A stretch of 64,000 nt of DNA from Caldilineaceae bacterium (GTDB taxonomy: Bacteria; Chloroflexota; Anaerolineae; Caldilineales; Caldilineaceae): contig JACKBA010000023.1 of the NCBI GenBank assembly GCA_020634815.1, positions 1 to 64,000 of the forward strand, given 5' to 3'. How positions within the stretch are numbered: position 1 is the stretch's first letter; every line of letters begins with the position of its first letter. Below the pieces are notes generated by a model. It did no database searches. It saw nothing but the letters and a program-made list of their open reading frames with translations, and was not told the DNA's origin. The translations under genes were made by a program, and so were the position numbers. Below are positions 1 through 9,039 of the stretch, piece after piece.

Positions 1-141
1 TCGTCTTCCTCTTGGTGGCCGGTCTGCCTGGCGGTCTCAATGCCGGGAATTCCGGCGCCGGCGCTGATTGTAGCAGAAAAACGGGGATTGCCCGAAGCCG
101 CCGGTGCACCTGGGGCACCCGTAACCATCTGTCCCCTCACG

Positions 142-180
142 CCTGACGTTTGACGTTTGACGTTTGACGCCTGACCACTG
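142..180. repeat. Short tandem heptamer tract (GACGTTT units)
   Basis: About three head-to-tail copies of GACGTTT with degenerate flanking copies (CCTGACG, GCCTGAC) lie in the gene-free left edge of the window. The first 376 bases hold no convincing gene. The tract resembles the other heptad-based intergenic repeats at 50731-50815, 57041-57127 and 63413-63612, although its unit differs. No function is visible. Confidence 0.6.
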
Positions 181-376
181 CTGCCCACCAGAATCACACC
201 CGCCATCTAGCCAGGATCGCGCCTGCTCAGGCGGGTGTGTACAGAGCGGGGGCGCCATGTTACACTTTCCTGCGGCGCCAGTATGACGCCGGCGGCGGCT
301 GTTTCAATGTGAGGCAGCGCCGATTCCAAAACGATGGAGTGCCAAAGTCCGCAGTTCTGCGCAAGGAGTCGATTCC

Positions 377-781
377 ATGAGTGAACGGAAGATTCGCGTC
401 CTGGTTGCCAAACCCGGTCTCGACGGCCACGACCGTGGCGCCAAGGTGGTGGCGCGCATGTTGCGCGACGCCGGTTTTGAGGTCATCTACACGGGCATCC
501 GCCAGACGCCGCAGATGATCGCCGAAGCCGCGCTGCAAGAAGACGTCGACGTCGTCGGCCTGAGCATTCTCAGCGGCGCGCACATGACCCTCTGCCCCAA
601 GGTGGTCGACCTGTTGCGTGCCCAGGGTCAGGATGACGTGCTCGTGGTCGTCGGCGGCATCATCCCCGACGAGGATGTGGCGAAGCTCAAGGCGGCCGGC
701 ATCGACGGCGTCTTCGGCCCCGGCACCTCCAGCGAGGAATACGTCGCATTCCTGCGCGAGCACGTGCAGGTAGCCGCCTAA
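377..781 (+). CDS. Methylmalonyl-CoA mutase, B12-binding (small) subunit
   Basis: This 134-residue protein is a free-standing cobalamin-binding domain. Such domains pair with a separate catalytic TIM-barrel subunit to interconvert methylmalonyl-CoA and succinyl-CoA. The sequence shows the typical start RVLVAKPGLDGHDRGAKVVA, whose D-x-H-x-x-G motif (LDGHDRG) supplies the histidine that binds cobalt from below. The later segments LSILSGAH and VVGGIIPDED are the nucleotide-tail-binding strands of the fold. The length matches the family. The next gene, meaB, begins on the base after the stop codon, so the two are co-transcribed and probably translationally coupled. No catalytic large subunit is in the window. 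It must lie to the left or elsewhere, or the domain could serve a related acyl-CoA mutase such as isobutyryl-CoA mutase. Confidence 0.93.
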   Translation: MSERKIRVLVAKPGLDGHDRGAKVVARMLRDAGFEVIYTGIRQTPQMIAEAALQEDVDVVGLSILSGAHMTLCPKVVDLLRAQGQDDVLVVVGGIIPDEDVAKLKAAGIDGVFGPGTSSEEYVAFLREHVQVAA

Positions 782-1804
<1,023 letters not shown>

Positions 1805-1816
<12 letters not shown>

Positions 1817-2455
1817 GTGATCCCGCCCCAAGAACGAGACAGGCGCGAGTAACAACCAGCTATACATTGCCAGATCGGCGCTGAAAAACGCGATCACGAT
1901 CGATAGTGCGAAAACCCCTGCCACGGCCAGCGAGCGCCACAGCCCACGCTGGCGCCAGATGCTCCCCACCGTTTCGTCCACCAGATGGCCAGGACCCGCT
2001 GCATAGACTGTCATGGCCGCCAATGTCAGGCCGATTGCCACCATCGTCGATGCATAAAAGATCGACGCGGTGCGATTGCCGTATTCGCTGATCAAGGTCG
2101 TGGGGAACGGTATAAAGGCGATGAGCATCAGCAGTACGAAGTTGAGCAGGATTAGCCGGCGGTCAAATCGCTTGATCCTGAGAAACATGCGGTGGTGGCC
2201 AAGCCAGAAGGAGGCGATGACCCAGAAGCTGATGCCAAAGGCCAGATACTTGGGCCACATGGCCAACAGTGCGCGCGTCAAGGCTGCGTTGTCGCTGAAA
2301 TCGCCTTCCGGCAGCCGGATTTCCAGCGCCAGCAGCGTGATGGCAATGGCGAAGACGGCGTCGCTGAAGAAGACGATACGCTCGAGGCCCAGTTGTAGCG
2401 ATTCGTCGGCGACGGGCTCAGGGTCGGGCGAAGCTTGCGGTGTTTCGTCGGTCAT
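1805..2455 (-). CDS. TMEM175-family potassium channel (DUF1211)
   Basis: A 216-residue integral membrane protein with about six hydrophobic segments. The first helix carries the family signature FSDAVFAIAITLL, which lines the pore of TMEM175-type K+ channels. Bacterial members of this length assemble as tetramers. The short N-terminus is acidic and proline-rich. Its ATG overlaps the TGA of the upstream alpha-helical repeat gene (ATGA), so it is the last gene of a four-gene operon with the translin homologue. The channel activity is inferred from the family. Nothing in the sequence explains why it sits with a translin-like protein. Confidence 0.85.
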
Positions 2456-4422
2456 CAGTCACTCCAGCGGCTGCCCGCCTGCGCCACGCCGCGTGCCAGC
2501 GCGACGAGGGCGTCGGGACCTTCCAGCGCCGCCACCAGCGGCAGCATCCCCTCGATGCCGTAGACCGTCTGCCACAGCCCGCGCGTGCGGTCGGCCGCCC
2601 AGATTGCGGTTACAAAGTTCTCCAGCGCGGCGCGTGTCGCATCGCCTTGCCCATTTGCCTGCGATGCGCCGGTGCTCAGCTCCGGCCCCAACTCGGCCAC
2701 CAGTACGTTGGCGAGATTCGTGAGCCGGTCGGCGTGTTTCTCGCCGCTACCAGGCTGCACTGCCTGTTGCAGCACGGGCAGGGTCTGGAGCGCCATCTGC
2801 ACGCGACCGGCGGCCAGCAATGGCTCCAGCACATTCTCGCTCAGGAAATTGACCAGCGCCTCGCCATCGAGCAGGCGCGGCGCCCAGGTCATCAGCGTGC
2901 TGACCTGCTGCTGCACGGCCTTTGGCGGCGGCGCATCCTGCAAGAGCAGGGCGCGCAGGCGCAGCCCGCTGTTACGCAACTCGTCGTCGGAGAGCTTACG
3001 GCCGAAGAGGTCGCGCACGCTGCGCCAGAAGCCGGCCGGTTCCTGCCACGTGTCGAGAATCGCCACGGCGTTGTCGGGCTCGCCCCGTTCCAGATAAGCC
3101 TGCGCAACACCCCAGATGAGCGCGCGTTCGGGGTTGCGCCCCGGATACGCCTGCACCCACGCCAGCCCCTTGCGAATCTGCTCTTCGGCCAGCGCCGGCT
3201 CATCTACGCCAAGCAGCCCCTTGGCCAGCGCGATGAATCCCTCGGCCTTGGTCGGGTCGTTGGCGGGGATCGAGTCGACCACGTCGATGGCAAACTTCAC
3301 CGCGCCCAGGTCGATGAGCGTAGCGGCCGCGCCGGCCGCCGTCCAGCCATCGCTCTTGGTGCCCAGCATGGCCAGGCGGTTGGCCAGGTCGATGCGCTGC
3401 TCGCGCGGCATCTGGCGCACGGGCATGGCGCGCACGGCTTCCTGCAACGTGTAGACCTGGAAGTCGACGTCGGCGTCGGCCGTCGGGCGCTTGACCTGGC
3501 GCAGGATGCTCTGGTCGCCCTTGCGCAGCGACAGGCCGCTCTCGCGCCGCGCGGCCTGGATGTTGGCGATGGCGGTCAACTGGCCCAGCACTTCGTCGAC
3601 GGCGCCGGCCTGCGCCAGGGCAATGGCCGTCAGGCGCCGCGAGTGGAGGCTGGTGAGCGTGGCGTTGCGAAAGGTGTCGACGCCGAGCATGAGCTGGCGC
3701 GCCACGCGCGTCGCCGCGGCCGGTCTCTCGCGCAGTTGCTCGCCCGCCGCGGTCGTGATGTTCAGCACGAATTGCGCGCCGGCATCGCCATAGCGACGCA
3801 GCGCGCTGGTGATCAGCGTCATGGTGAGCGGATGGAGGCCAAGCTCGAAAACGGTGTCGGAGAGCATTTGGCGCTGCTCCGGCACGACGACGGGGCGCTC
3901 CCAGGGCGTGGCGAACTGGTCGAGCCGCTCCAGGCAGGTAAGCGCCAGTTGCGGGTTGCCCACTGCGGCGGCCGTTGCGGCAGCATAGAGCAGGCGGTCG
4001 CGGGCGGTCACGTCGTCGGGTGCGGCGGCAGGCGCCAGGATCTGCGGCGTCATCCGCTTCAGTTCCTGGGCGATGACGTTCGCCAGGCCGATCTGTTTGT
4101 CGATGCCTGCCGACAGGCGGTAAAGCGCCTGCACGGGTGCCAGCGGCTGGCGAGAGCCGGCCATCTGCGCCACGGCCAGTGCGGCGGAAGGGGCGCCGGC
4201 GTCGGCAAGCGTCTCCCAGCATTTCTGGATGAGCCACGAGTCCGGGCGAAAGACGGCGCGCTCGAAAGGGGCGGGCTGTCCTTCCTCGCCCTGGCGCTGT
4301 GTTGCGATGGTGAGCGCTTCGAGCGCAGCCTGGACGAGCGTGGATCGTTCCGGCGCAGGCGGTGCGCCGGGCGGCAGCGTCTCCGGCATGGCGGCGACGG
4401 TGGGTGGAGCCGAGGTGGTCAT
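2455..4422 (-). CDS. Large alpha-helical repeat (TPR-like) protein, function unknown
   Basis: A 655-residue protein rich in Ala and Leu. It is predicted to be a helical solenoid: many about 35-residue helix-turn-helix units are visible, for example AEEQIRKGLAWVQAYP followed by ALIWGVAQAYLERGEPDNAVAILDTW. The N-terminal 25 residues are proline-rich and disordered. There is no signal peptide, membrane segment or catalytic motif. Such solenoids usually act as protein-protein scaffolds. It is the third gene of the minus-strand operon, 16 bases after the mini Cas4-like gene and overlapping the channel gene by four bases. I do not recognise a named family. The reading frame and start (ATG at 4422) are well supported by length and operon spacing. 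Confidence 0.75.
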   Translation of the reverse strand: MTTSAPPTVAAMPETLPPGAPPAPERSTLVQAALEALTIATQRQGEEGQPAPFERAVFRPDSWLIQKCWETLADAGAPSAALAVAQMAGSRQPLAPVQALYRLSAGIDKQIGLANVIAQELKRMTPQILAPAAAPDDVTARDRLLYAAATAAAVGNPQLALTCLERLDQFATPWERPVVVPEQRQMLSDTVFELGLHPLTMTLITSALRRYGDAGAQFVLNITTAAGEQLRERPAAATRVARQLMLGVDTFRNATLTSLHSRRLTAIALAQAGAVDEVLGQLTAIANIQAARRESGLSLRKGDQSILRQVKRPTADADVDFQVYTLQEAVRAMPVRQMPREQRIDLANRLAMLGTKSDGWTAAGAAATLIDLGAVKFAIDVVDSIPANDPTKAEGFIALAKGLLGVDEPALAEEQIRKGLAWVQAYPGRNPERALIWGVAQAYLERGEPDNAVAILDTWQEPAGFWRSVRDLFGRKLSDDELRNSGLRLRALLLQDAPPPKAVQQQVSTLMTWAPRLLDGEALVNFLSENVLEPLLAAGRVQMALQTLPVLQQAVQPGSGEKHADRLTNLANVLVAELGPELSTGASQANGQGDATRAALENFVTAIWAADRTRGLWQTVYGIEGMLPLVAALEGPDALVALARGVAQAGSRWSD

Positions 4423-4438
4423 GGTGTGCTTCCCGGCC

Positions 4439-4693
4439 CTATGCCAGCAACTGGGCGATGATCGCCGCCAGCAAGAAGAGTGCTGCTGCCGCCAGGATAA
4501 TCAAGCCGGCACGTTGGAGCATCTGCGCCTGACGGACGCGGGCGCCGTGGTCGGCATGCGCCCGTGAACCTTGTTGCAGGCGCGCAGGATCCTGATGGGC
4601 GACGTCCTTGACCTGGGCGAGCCACCAGGCACGCTGGCAGAAGGCCCACATGCCGATGTCGCTGGCGCGCACGAGCGAGCGATCCTTAGCCAT
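4439..4693 (-). CDS. Small membrane protein with a Cas4-like N-terminal motif
   Basis: An 84-residue protein starting at the ATG at 4693; a longer frame upstream overlaps the translin gene and is not credible. Residues 10-28 (ASDIGMWAFCQRAWWLAQV) resemble the opening of Cas4/RecB-like PD-(D/E)XK nucleases, where a cysteine followed by a basic-aromatic segment supplies the first Fe-S ligand. They are followed by a G-x3-H pattern (GSRAHADHG, 42-50). The rest of the nuclease is absent. Instead residues 63-82 form one strongly hydrophobic transmembrane helix that ends the protein. The gene overlaps the end of the translin gene by 8 bases and precedes the helical-repeat gene by 16. It cannot be a nuclease. 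It could be a membrane-anchored adaptor. The Cas4 resemblance is by eye and moderate. Confidence 0.7.
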   Translation of the reverse strand: MAKDRSLVRASDIGMWAFCQRAWWLAQVKDVAHQDPARLQQGSRAHADHGARVRQAQMLQRAGLIILAAAALFLLAAIIAQLLA

Positions 4694-5408
4694 AGAGTTC
4701 CTGGCTCTCATCGTCGTCGCCGGCTTCGACGCCATGCTCCGTCGCCGCAAAATTCGTGCCGAGGTTGCGGTCGAGGTTGCGCTCGAAGCCAAGCAGCGCC
4801 TCGCGCATCTGGTCCTGGCGGATGGCCATGGTCAGGTCGCCGCGCGTGCGTTCGAGCACGCCACGCAGCACGTCGGTGTGGCGGCGCAGGCCGTCGGTCA
4901 CGGCGTCGGGGAAGTCGACGGTGACGAGGTGGCTGTACACTTCGTCCATGAACTCGAGATACTGCTCGGCTTCGACAACCTGGCCGCGACGCATGAGGTC
5001 GAGCACGAAGCGGCGCATTTCAGTGGCGGCCTCGCTCATACCGCGCAGGTAGGTCGGTCCGGTGACAAAGAGTTCGCCAGGCGTGGGCAGCGGCAGTCCG
5101 CGCGAAACGGCATTGACCAGGTGCGCCTCGACAAGCTCCTTCAGGGCATCCTGCGTGTAGCCGGCGTGGTAAAGCGTGGGCTGCCCGGCAATTGCCTCGA
5201 CCATGGCGCTCGCCTCGGCTCGCGCCTGTGCGAGCAGTTCATCCGCCTCCGCCCATTCGTGGCGATGAATGGCGCGAATACTGTGCGCGCAGGAGCGGGT
5301 CAGCGAACGGCTGCGCGCCAGCGTCGCATCGCGCAGCGTGTTGAGTGTCGTGAGTTCGGTTCGGATCGTCTCGACAATGTCGGTCAACGTGGTTGTCACT
5401 TGTAGCAT
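4686..5408 (-). CDS. Translin-family RNA/DNA-binding protein
   Basis: A 240-residue all-helical protein with the features of prokaryotic translin homologues. These include the N-terminal helix RSRSLTRSCAHSIRAIHRHEW, the segment H-AGYTQDALKELVEAHLVNAV, a YLRGMSEAATEMRRFVLDLMRRG stretch and a C-terminal helix RRHTDVLRGVLERTRGDLT. Translins are ring-forming nucleic-acid-binding proteins, and in eukaryotes they pair with TRAX to degrade RNA. Prokaryotic members are mostly uncharacterised. The acidic tail (GDDDESQELYG) is extra. It is the promoter-proximal gene of a four-gene operon; a perfect TATAAT lies about 45 bases upstream. It might be mis-annotated elsewhere as a haloacid dehalogenase, but no HAD motif is present. 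Confidence 0.82.
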   Translation of the reverse strand: MLQVTTTLTDIVETIRTELTTLNTLRDATLARSRSLTRSCAHSIRAIHRHEWAEADELLAQARAEASAMVEAIAGQPTLYHAGYTQDALKELVEAHLVNAVSRGLPLPTPGELFVTGPTYLRGMSEAATEMRRFVLDLMRRGQVVEAEQYLEFMDEVYSHLVTVDFPDAVTDGLRRHTDVLRGVLERTRGDLTMAIRQDQMREALLGFERNLDRNLGTNFAATEHGVEAGDDDESQELYG

Positions 5409-5451
5409 CCTTCACAGCGATAGCGCTTGCCCGGCGGCGCGGCTGACCGCC

Positions 5452-5480
5452 ATTATACAGAATCGCCGTACTTCGTCCGA
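5452..5480 (-). promoter_or_regulatory. Likely promoter of the translin operon
   Basis: On the minus strand a perfect -10 hexamer TATAAT lies at 5457-5452. A poor -35-like TCGGAC sits 17 bases upstream (5480-5475). The -10 is 43 bases from the translin start codon. It is the only TATAAT near this operon. Confidence 0.5.
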
Positions 5481-5639
5481 AATCGCTGCGCGTTGCGCCG
5501 GCATACGTCGCCTCTTCCGTTGACTGCCGGATTGATTGAGCACCGGCGCAGGGGCATTAGCTTGGCAGGGCAGGGGCGCGGCAGGCTGGCCCGCACTATG
5601 CGGGAGCAGCCGCCGCTGTGACGATGTGATGCGTGAGGA

Positions 5640-6503
5640 TCAGAAGGCCGGATCGATATACCCAGGGAGCGAGCCCAGTACGCCCGGCACGCGCGCCTGG
5701 ATCACATCCCAGCCCATGTCTGCGCTGCGAATCAGGCGGAAGGTGGCGCGACCGCTGACGCGCACGGGCTCGCGGCTGTGCCGTGGCAGGCCGGTCCACG
5801 CAACGAGCGCCGTGACGGTCGCTTCGTCGCCGTTCACGGTGCTCTGGGGCGAAAGCAGCTCTATGTCATAGATGACCGTGTAGGTGCCCCAGAACTTGCG
5901 TACGAGATGCCGAAACTGTTGCTGCGACAGCAGTGCGCCGCTGCCGGTGATGAAGCCGTTGCTGCCCAGTGTGAGGATGGAAATCCGGCTGTCGCGCGAG
6001 AGGAGATGGCGCAGGAAGATATCTGTGTACATGATGGTGTCGGCTTCGTCGTTCGGATGATATTCCTCGTAGGAGAACCACAGGTTCATCTCCGGGCGGC
6101 GAATGTCGGCGACCAGTTCGTCAAACAACTCCTCGACGATGAATCGATAGAGTTCGTAATCAGACACGTCATACAGCACGTCGATCTGCACGTGGTGCAG
6201 CGCCAGCAGCTCGATCAGCGCGTCAAGTTCCTCGCCCAGGCGCCTGCGGTCGTTCAGTGCGTCCGGCGGCAGGACCTTGGGGTTGTTCAGGTAGGCGCGC
6301 AACGTAATGCGGTCGTCCGATTCCAGCGCGTCGGCGAAGCTGTTGATCGAATCGAGAAACGCATCGATTTCGGGTGTCGGCTCCGGCAAGTCGATGCGGA
6401 ATGACACGCCGAACTTCTCTTCCAACTCGCGGCGCTTCTCGATATGCTCGCGCAGTTCCTCCTCCGGGTCGGCGCAGGAACAGAAACTTGGATAATAGTA
6501 CAT
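5640..6503 (-). CDS. Conserved-type hypothetical protein, acidic, NTF2-like C-terminus possible
   Basis: A 287-residue soluble, acidic protein that I do not recognise. The N-terminus is unusual (MYYYPSFCSCADPEEE), with a C-x-C pair followed by a charged helix. The middle (about 60-130) is helical. The last 110 residues look like a cone-shaped NTF2/SnoaL-like fold: a helix, then strands TYTVIYDIELLSPQ, ATVTALVAWTGL, RVSGRATFRLI and DMGWDVIQARV with one turn each. No catalytic residues are evident. It stands alone, about 130 bases beyond the promoter of the translin operon and followed upstream by the 390-base region before the dihydrouridine synthase. A GGA four bases before the ATG is a weak ribosome-binding site. 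Confidence 0.7.
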   Translation of the reverse strand: MYYYPSFCSCADPEEELREHIEKRRELEEKFGVSFRIDLPEPTPEIDAFLDSINSFADALESDDRITLRAYLNNPKVLPPDALNDRRRLGEELDALIELLALHHVQIDVLYDVSDYELYRFIVEELFDELVADIRRPEMNLWFSYEEYHPNDEADTIMYTDIFLRHLLSRDSRISILTLGSNGFITGSGALLSQQQFRHLVRKFWGTYTVIYDIELLSPQSTVNGDEATVTALVAWTGLPRHSREPVRVSGRATFRLIRSADMGWDVIQARVPGVLGSLPGYIDPAF

Positions 6504-6708
6504 CGTCGATCCTTCCCTTTTCTTTACCTATGCACCTGCCGGTCGGGCCGGCGCTGCATCGCATGTTCTGATTCCAGTAAATGCTATTGTGGCCTTTCAA
6601 TCAACGGACATTCGTCGTTTCCGGCTTTCCGCTCTGTCGCGATCAACCTGACGATGTGCGCAGACTGCCTCCCTGCCCGGCTGCCGTGAATCTCCCGAAA
6701 TCGTTGTT

Positions 6709-6776
6709 GGCGTGCGTGACGCCACGTGGGCTATATCGCTCACGAAAGCGTCTTTTTGACCAGTGCGACGCACGCC
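6709..6776. repeat. Degraded copy A of a dispersed inverted-repeat element
   Basis: The right arm TGACCAGTGCGACGCACGCC (6757-6776) is identical over 20 bases to the right arm of the intact copy at 41109-41230. The left side keeps only GGCGTGCGTGAC (6709-6720). This copy lies in the 390-base gap upstream of the dihydrouridine synthase gene, about 50 bases before its promoter. The rest of the gap shows no gene. Confidence 0.7.
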
Positions 6777-6825
6777 GGGACCCGATCTGCCAGGTGTGCA
6801 GGCCGCGCCCCGGTCGCCGGATGCG

Positions 6826-6855
6826 TTGCCGGTGCGGCGACGCGCATGGTAAGAT
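6826..6855 (+). promoter_or_regulatory. Possible promoter of the dihydrouridine synthase gene
   Basis: TTGCCG (6826-6831), an 18-base spacer and TAAGAT (6850-6855) lie about 40 bases before the ATG at 6897. This is a plausible sigma-70-type arrangement with two mismatches in each hexamer. Confidence 0.45.
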
Positions 6856-6896
6856 GGCGCCGCAACCTGACCAGGCCAAGGAAACCTGCTGATCGA

Positions 6897-8045
6897 ATGA
6901 TGGAATCGACGTTCTGGGATTTGCTGCCTCGCCCGATTATCGGCCTCGCGCCCATGGATGGTGTGGGCGACCACGCCTTCCGTCACATCCAGAAGAAGTA
7001 TGGCGTGCCCATGCTGATCTATACCGAGTTCACGGCCGCCGACCGGCTGGAGATCGGCGATCACGCCCTGCTCAAGGATTTCTTCTACGACGAAAGCCAG
7101 CGACCGATCGTCGCGCAGGTGTTTGGCCACATCCCCGATTTTTTCCGGCGTATGGCCGTCATGCTCTGCCAGCTCGGCTTCGACGGGATCGACATCAACA
7201 TGGGCTGTCCTGCGCCGAACATCGCCCAGCGCGGCGCCGGCGCGGGGCTGATCCGCACGCCGGTGTTGGCGCAAGAGATCGTGCGGGCGGCGCGGGCGGG
7301 CGTGCGCGAGTGGCAGGAGGGCGCCAGGCTGCGCGATGACCGCGGCGCACCGCCCCATCTCGTAGCGCAAGTCGAGGAATTCGAGGCGAAGTTGCCGGCG
7401 GCCTACCGGCAGCCGCGGGCGATTCCGGTCAGCGTCAAGACGCGCATCGGCTTCGACGAGCCGGTAGTCGATGCGTGGATCCCGCGCCTGCTGGAGAGCG
7501 AGCCGGCCGCCATTGCCCTGCACGGGCGCACGCTGCGCCAGGGCTATTCCGGCACGGCGGACTGGGACGCAATCGCCCGCGCGGCGGAACTGGCGCGCCA
7601 GGCAGGCGTGCCCTTGCTCGGCAACGGCGATGCGCGCTCGCTGGAGGATGCGCAGCAGCGCGCCGCCGACTACAGACTGGACGGCGTGCTCATCGGGCGG
7701 GCGAGCTATGGCAACCCCTTCGTCTTCCAGCCCGGCGGGGCCGAAGTTGCCCTGGCCGGCGACCCGTACCGGTTGCTGCATATCGCTGTGGAGCATGCCC
7801 AGCTCCACGCTGCCACCCTCAGCCGCGACCGGCCGCAGCGTTTCCTCGGTATGCGCAAGCACTTGGGGTGGTATGCGCGCAACCTGCCCGGCGCGTCGGG
7901 CTTGCGCCGCGACCTGGTGTTGACATCCTCGGCGGAGGAGGTGGAGGCGTTGGTTACGGCCTATTTGGCGTATCGAGCAGGGTGGGAAGGAACGGGCGCC
8001 CGTCCACGGCCAGCGATGCGCCAACCAGCGCAAAGTCATGGTTGA
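6897..8045 (+). CDS. tRNA-dihydrouridine synthase
   Basis: An FMN enzyme that reduces uridine to dihydrouridine in the D-loop of tRNA. From the ATG at 6897 the protein has 382 residues; the next codon, at 6900, is also ATG. An open frame continues upstream to 6726, but it runs through a repeat element and a promoter. Diagnostic motifs are APMDGVGDHAFR near the N-terminus, the catalytic cysteine in NMGCPAPNI, the FMN/tRNA motifs VKTRIGFD and HGRTLRQGYSG, and the phosphate-binding GNGDARS. The 3' end overlaps the convergent M29-like gene by 92 bases, so the last about 30 residues are coded on both strands. The exact Dus subfamily (DusA, B or C) is not clear. Confidence 0.92.
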   Translation: MMESTFWDLLPRPIIGLAPMDGVGDHAFRHIQKKYGVPMLIYTEFTAADRLEIGDHALLKDFFYDESQRPIVAQVFGHIPDFFRRMAVMLCQLGFDGIDINMGCPAPNIAQRGAGAGLIRTPVLAQEIVRAARAGVREWQEGARLRDDRGAPPHLVAQVEEFEAKLPAAYRQPRAIPVSVKTRIGFDEPVVDAWIPRLLESEPAAIALHGRTLRQGYSGTADWDAIARAAELARQAGVPLLGNGDARSLEDAQQRAADYRLDGVLIGRASYGNPFVFQPGGAEVALAGDPYRLLHIAVEHAQLHAATLSRDRPQRFLGMRKHLGWYARNLPGASGLRRDLVLTSSAEEVEALVTAYLAYRAGWEGTGARPRPAMRQPAQSHG

Positions 8046-9039
8046 GCGACGACGCGTTCTGGCCGCCCATGTAGCGATTCTCGCCGAGCGCCAGAAAGAG
8101 TGCGCCGGCGATGTGTTCGTCGACCAGCGTCCAGCCAATCGGCGAGTGCAGGTGCGGGTTCAGCCCGATGCCGATATGGCTGACTCGGCGCGGTTCGCCG
8201 CTGTGGCGGTCCAGCCAATCTGCCAGCGCGCCGGCGCCGTGTGCCGCGTCGATGGCAACGATTCGACCTTCTCCAAAGTGTAACGTGACGTCAGAAGCGC
8301 CGGGCGTCGACGGCAGAAAAAGCGTTCCGTACGTTCTGTCTTCGAGCACGGTCGTGTAGACGGAGCCGGCCGGCAGGTTGCTGACGATGGTCAGGCGCCG
8401 GCGATCCTCATCGTCGATCACGCCGTCGTCGCCGTGCCAGCGGCGATCCCCGTGGTAAAGATGCAATTCGCAGCCATTGCCCGTGCCAATGACGATGTGG
8501 CTGCCGGCAATCGTTTTCAGCGCACGGTCGATCAGCGTGCGGCTGCTTGCCGCATCGAGCAGCAACGCAGGCATGAGATGGGTCTCCAGCGCCTCCAGCG
8601 TGATGCCCAAACGCGCCGCACGCGGCGCGCTGGGTACGGCGACGACCAGTATCGGTAAATGGCGCGCTTCCTCGATCGTAGTGAGTTCCTCGTCCATCTG
8701 CTGCCAGGCAGCGAGTACCTCTGGCGCAGCCAGCGAGAAGTCCGGCATGTCGCCGCTCAGCGAGACGACGCGGTCGATCTGTTCCAGCACGCGCCGTCGC
8801 TGGAGCCCACTCTGCGCGACACTCTCCGGCGTGGCCGCGGCCAGCCAGCGGTTGAGATAGGCGGGCGACTGGTGATCGATGATCGGGGTCGCACCGGCCA
8901 GGTCGATGGCCAGAAGTACCTCGATTAGCACGTCGGGCCGATCCACGTGGTCGCGTACCTGGATCAGCTCGCCCGGCTGGACGTTGAGCCCGGCCACGAT
9001 GCGCCGGGCAAGCTGTGACGCGCTGCTGTCACCGTTCAT
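7954..9039 (-). CDS. M29-family (thermophilic) aminopeptidase-like protein
   Basis: A 361-residue protein with the architecture of M29 metallo-aminopeptidases: an N-terminal domain that opens with the usual LA-RIV--LNVQPGELIQVR, and a C-terminal half with the family segment IGIGLNPHLHSPIGWTLVDE, ALG, GG and S--NHD. In active members two metals are held by several Glu/His residues and a final H-x-D. Here that stretch reads NHDFAL, so one ligand position may be altered and activity is uncertain. The ATG overlaps the TGA of the upstream acetyltransferase by four bases. The 3' end overlaps the convergent dihydrouridine synthase gene by 92 bases. It ends an operon with aldolase, deoxyribosyltransferase-like and acetyltransferase genes. 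Confidence 0.82.
   Translation of the reverse strand: MNGDSSASQLARRIVAGLNVQPGELIQVRDHVDRPDVLIEVLLAIDLAGATPIIDHQSPAYLNRWLAAATPESVAQSGLQRRRVLEQIDRVVSLSGDMPDFSLAAPEVLAAWQQMDEELTTIEEARHLPILVVAVPSAPRAARLGITLEALETHLMPALLLDAASSRTLIDRALKTIAGSHIVIGTGNGCELHLYHGDRRWHGDDGVIDDEDRRRLTIVSNLPAGSVYTTVLEDRTYGTLFLPSTPGASDVTLHFGEGRIVAIDAAHGAGALADWLDRHSGEPRRVSHIGIGLNPHLHSPIGWTLVDEHIAGALFLALGENRYMGGQNASSLNHDFALVGASLAVDGRPFLPTLLDTPNRP

Noticed and set aside
2440..4461. 673-residue plus-strand open frame opposite the helical-repeat gene
   Set aside because: The product is Arg/Gln/His-rich with no motif, while the minus-strand frame joins its neighbours with operon overlaps.
4439..4693. Cas4 nuclease call
   Set aside because: Only the first cysteine segment is similar; the PD-(D/E)XK core and other cysteines are absent and a membrane helix ends the protein.
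6726..6896. N-terminal extension of the dihydrouridine synthase
   Set aside because: The extension runs through a repeat-element arm and the likely promoter, and the family starts at about the MMESTFW region.
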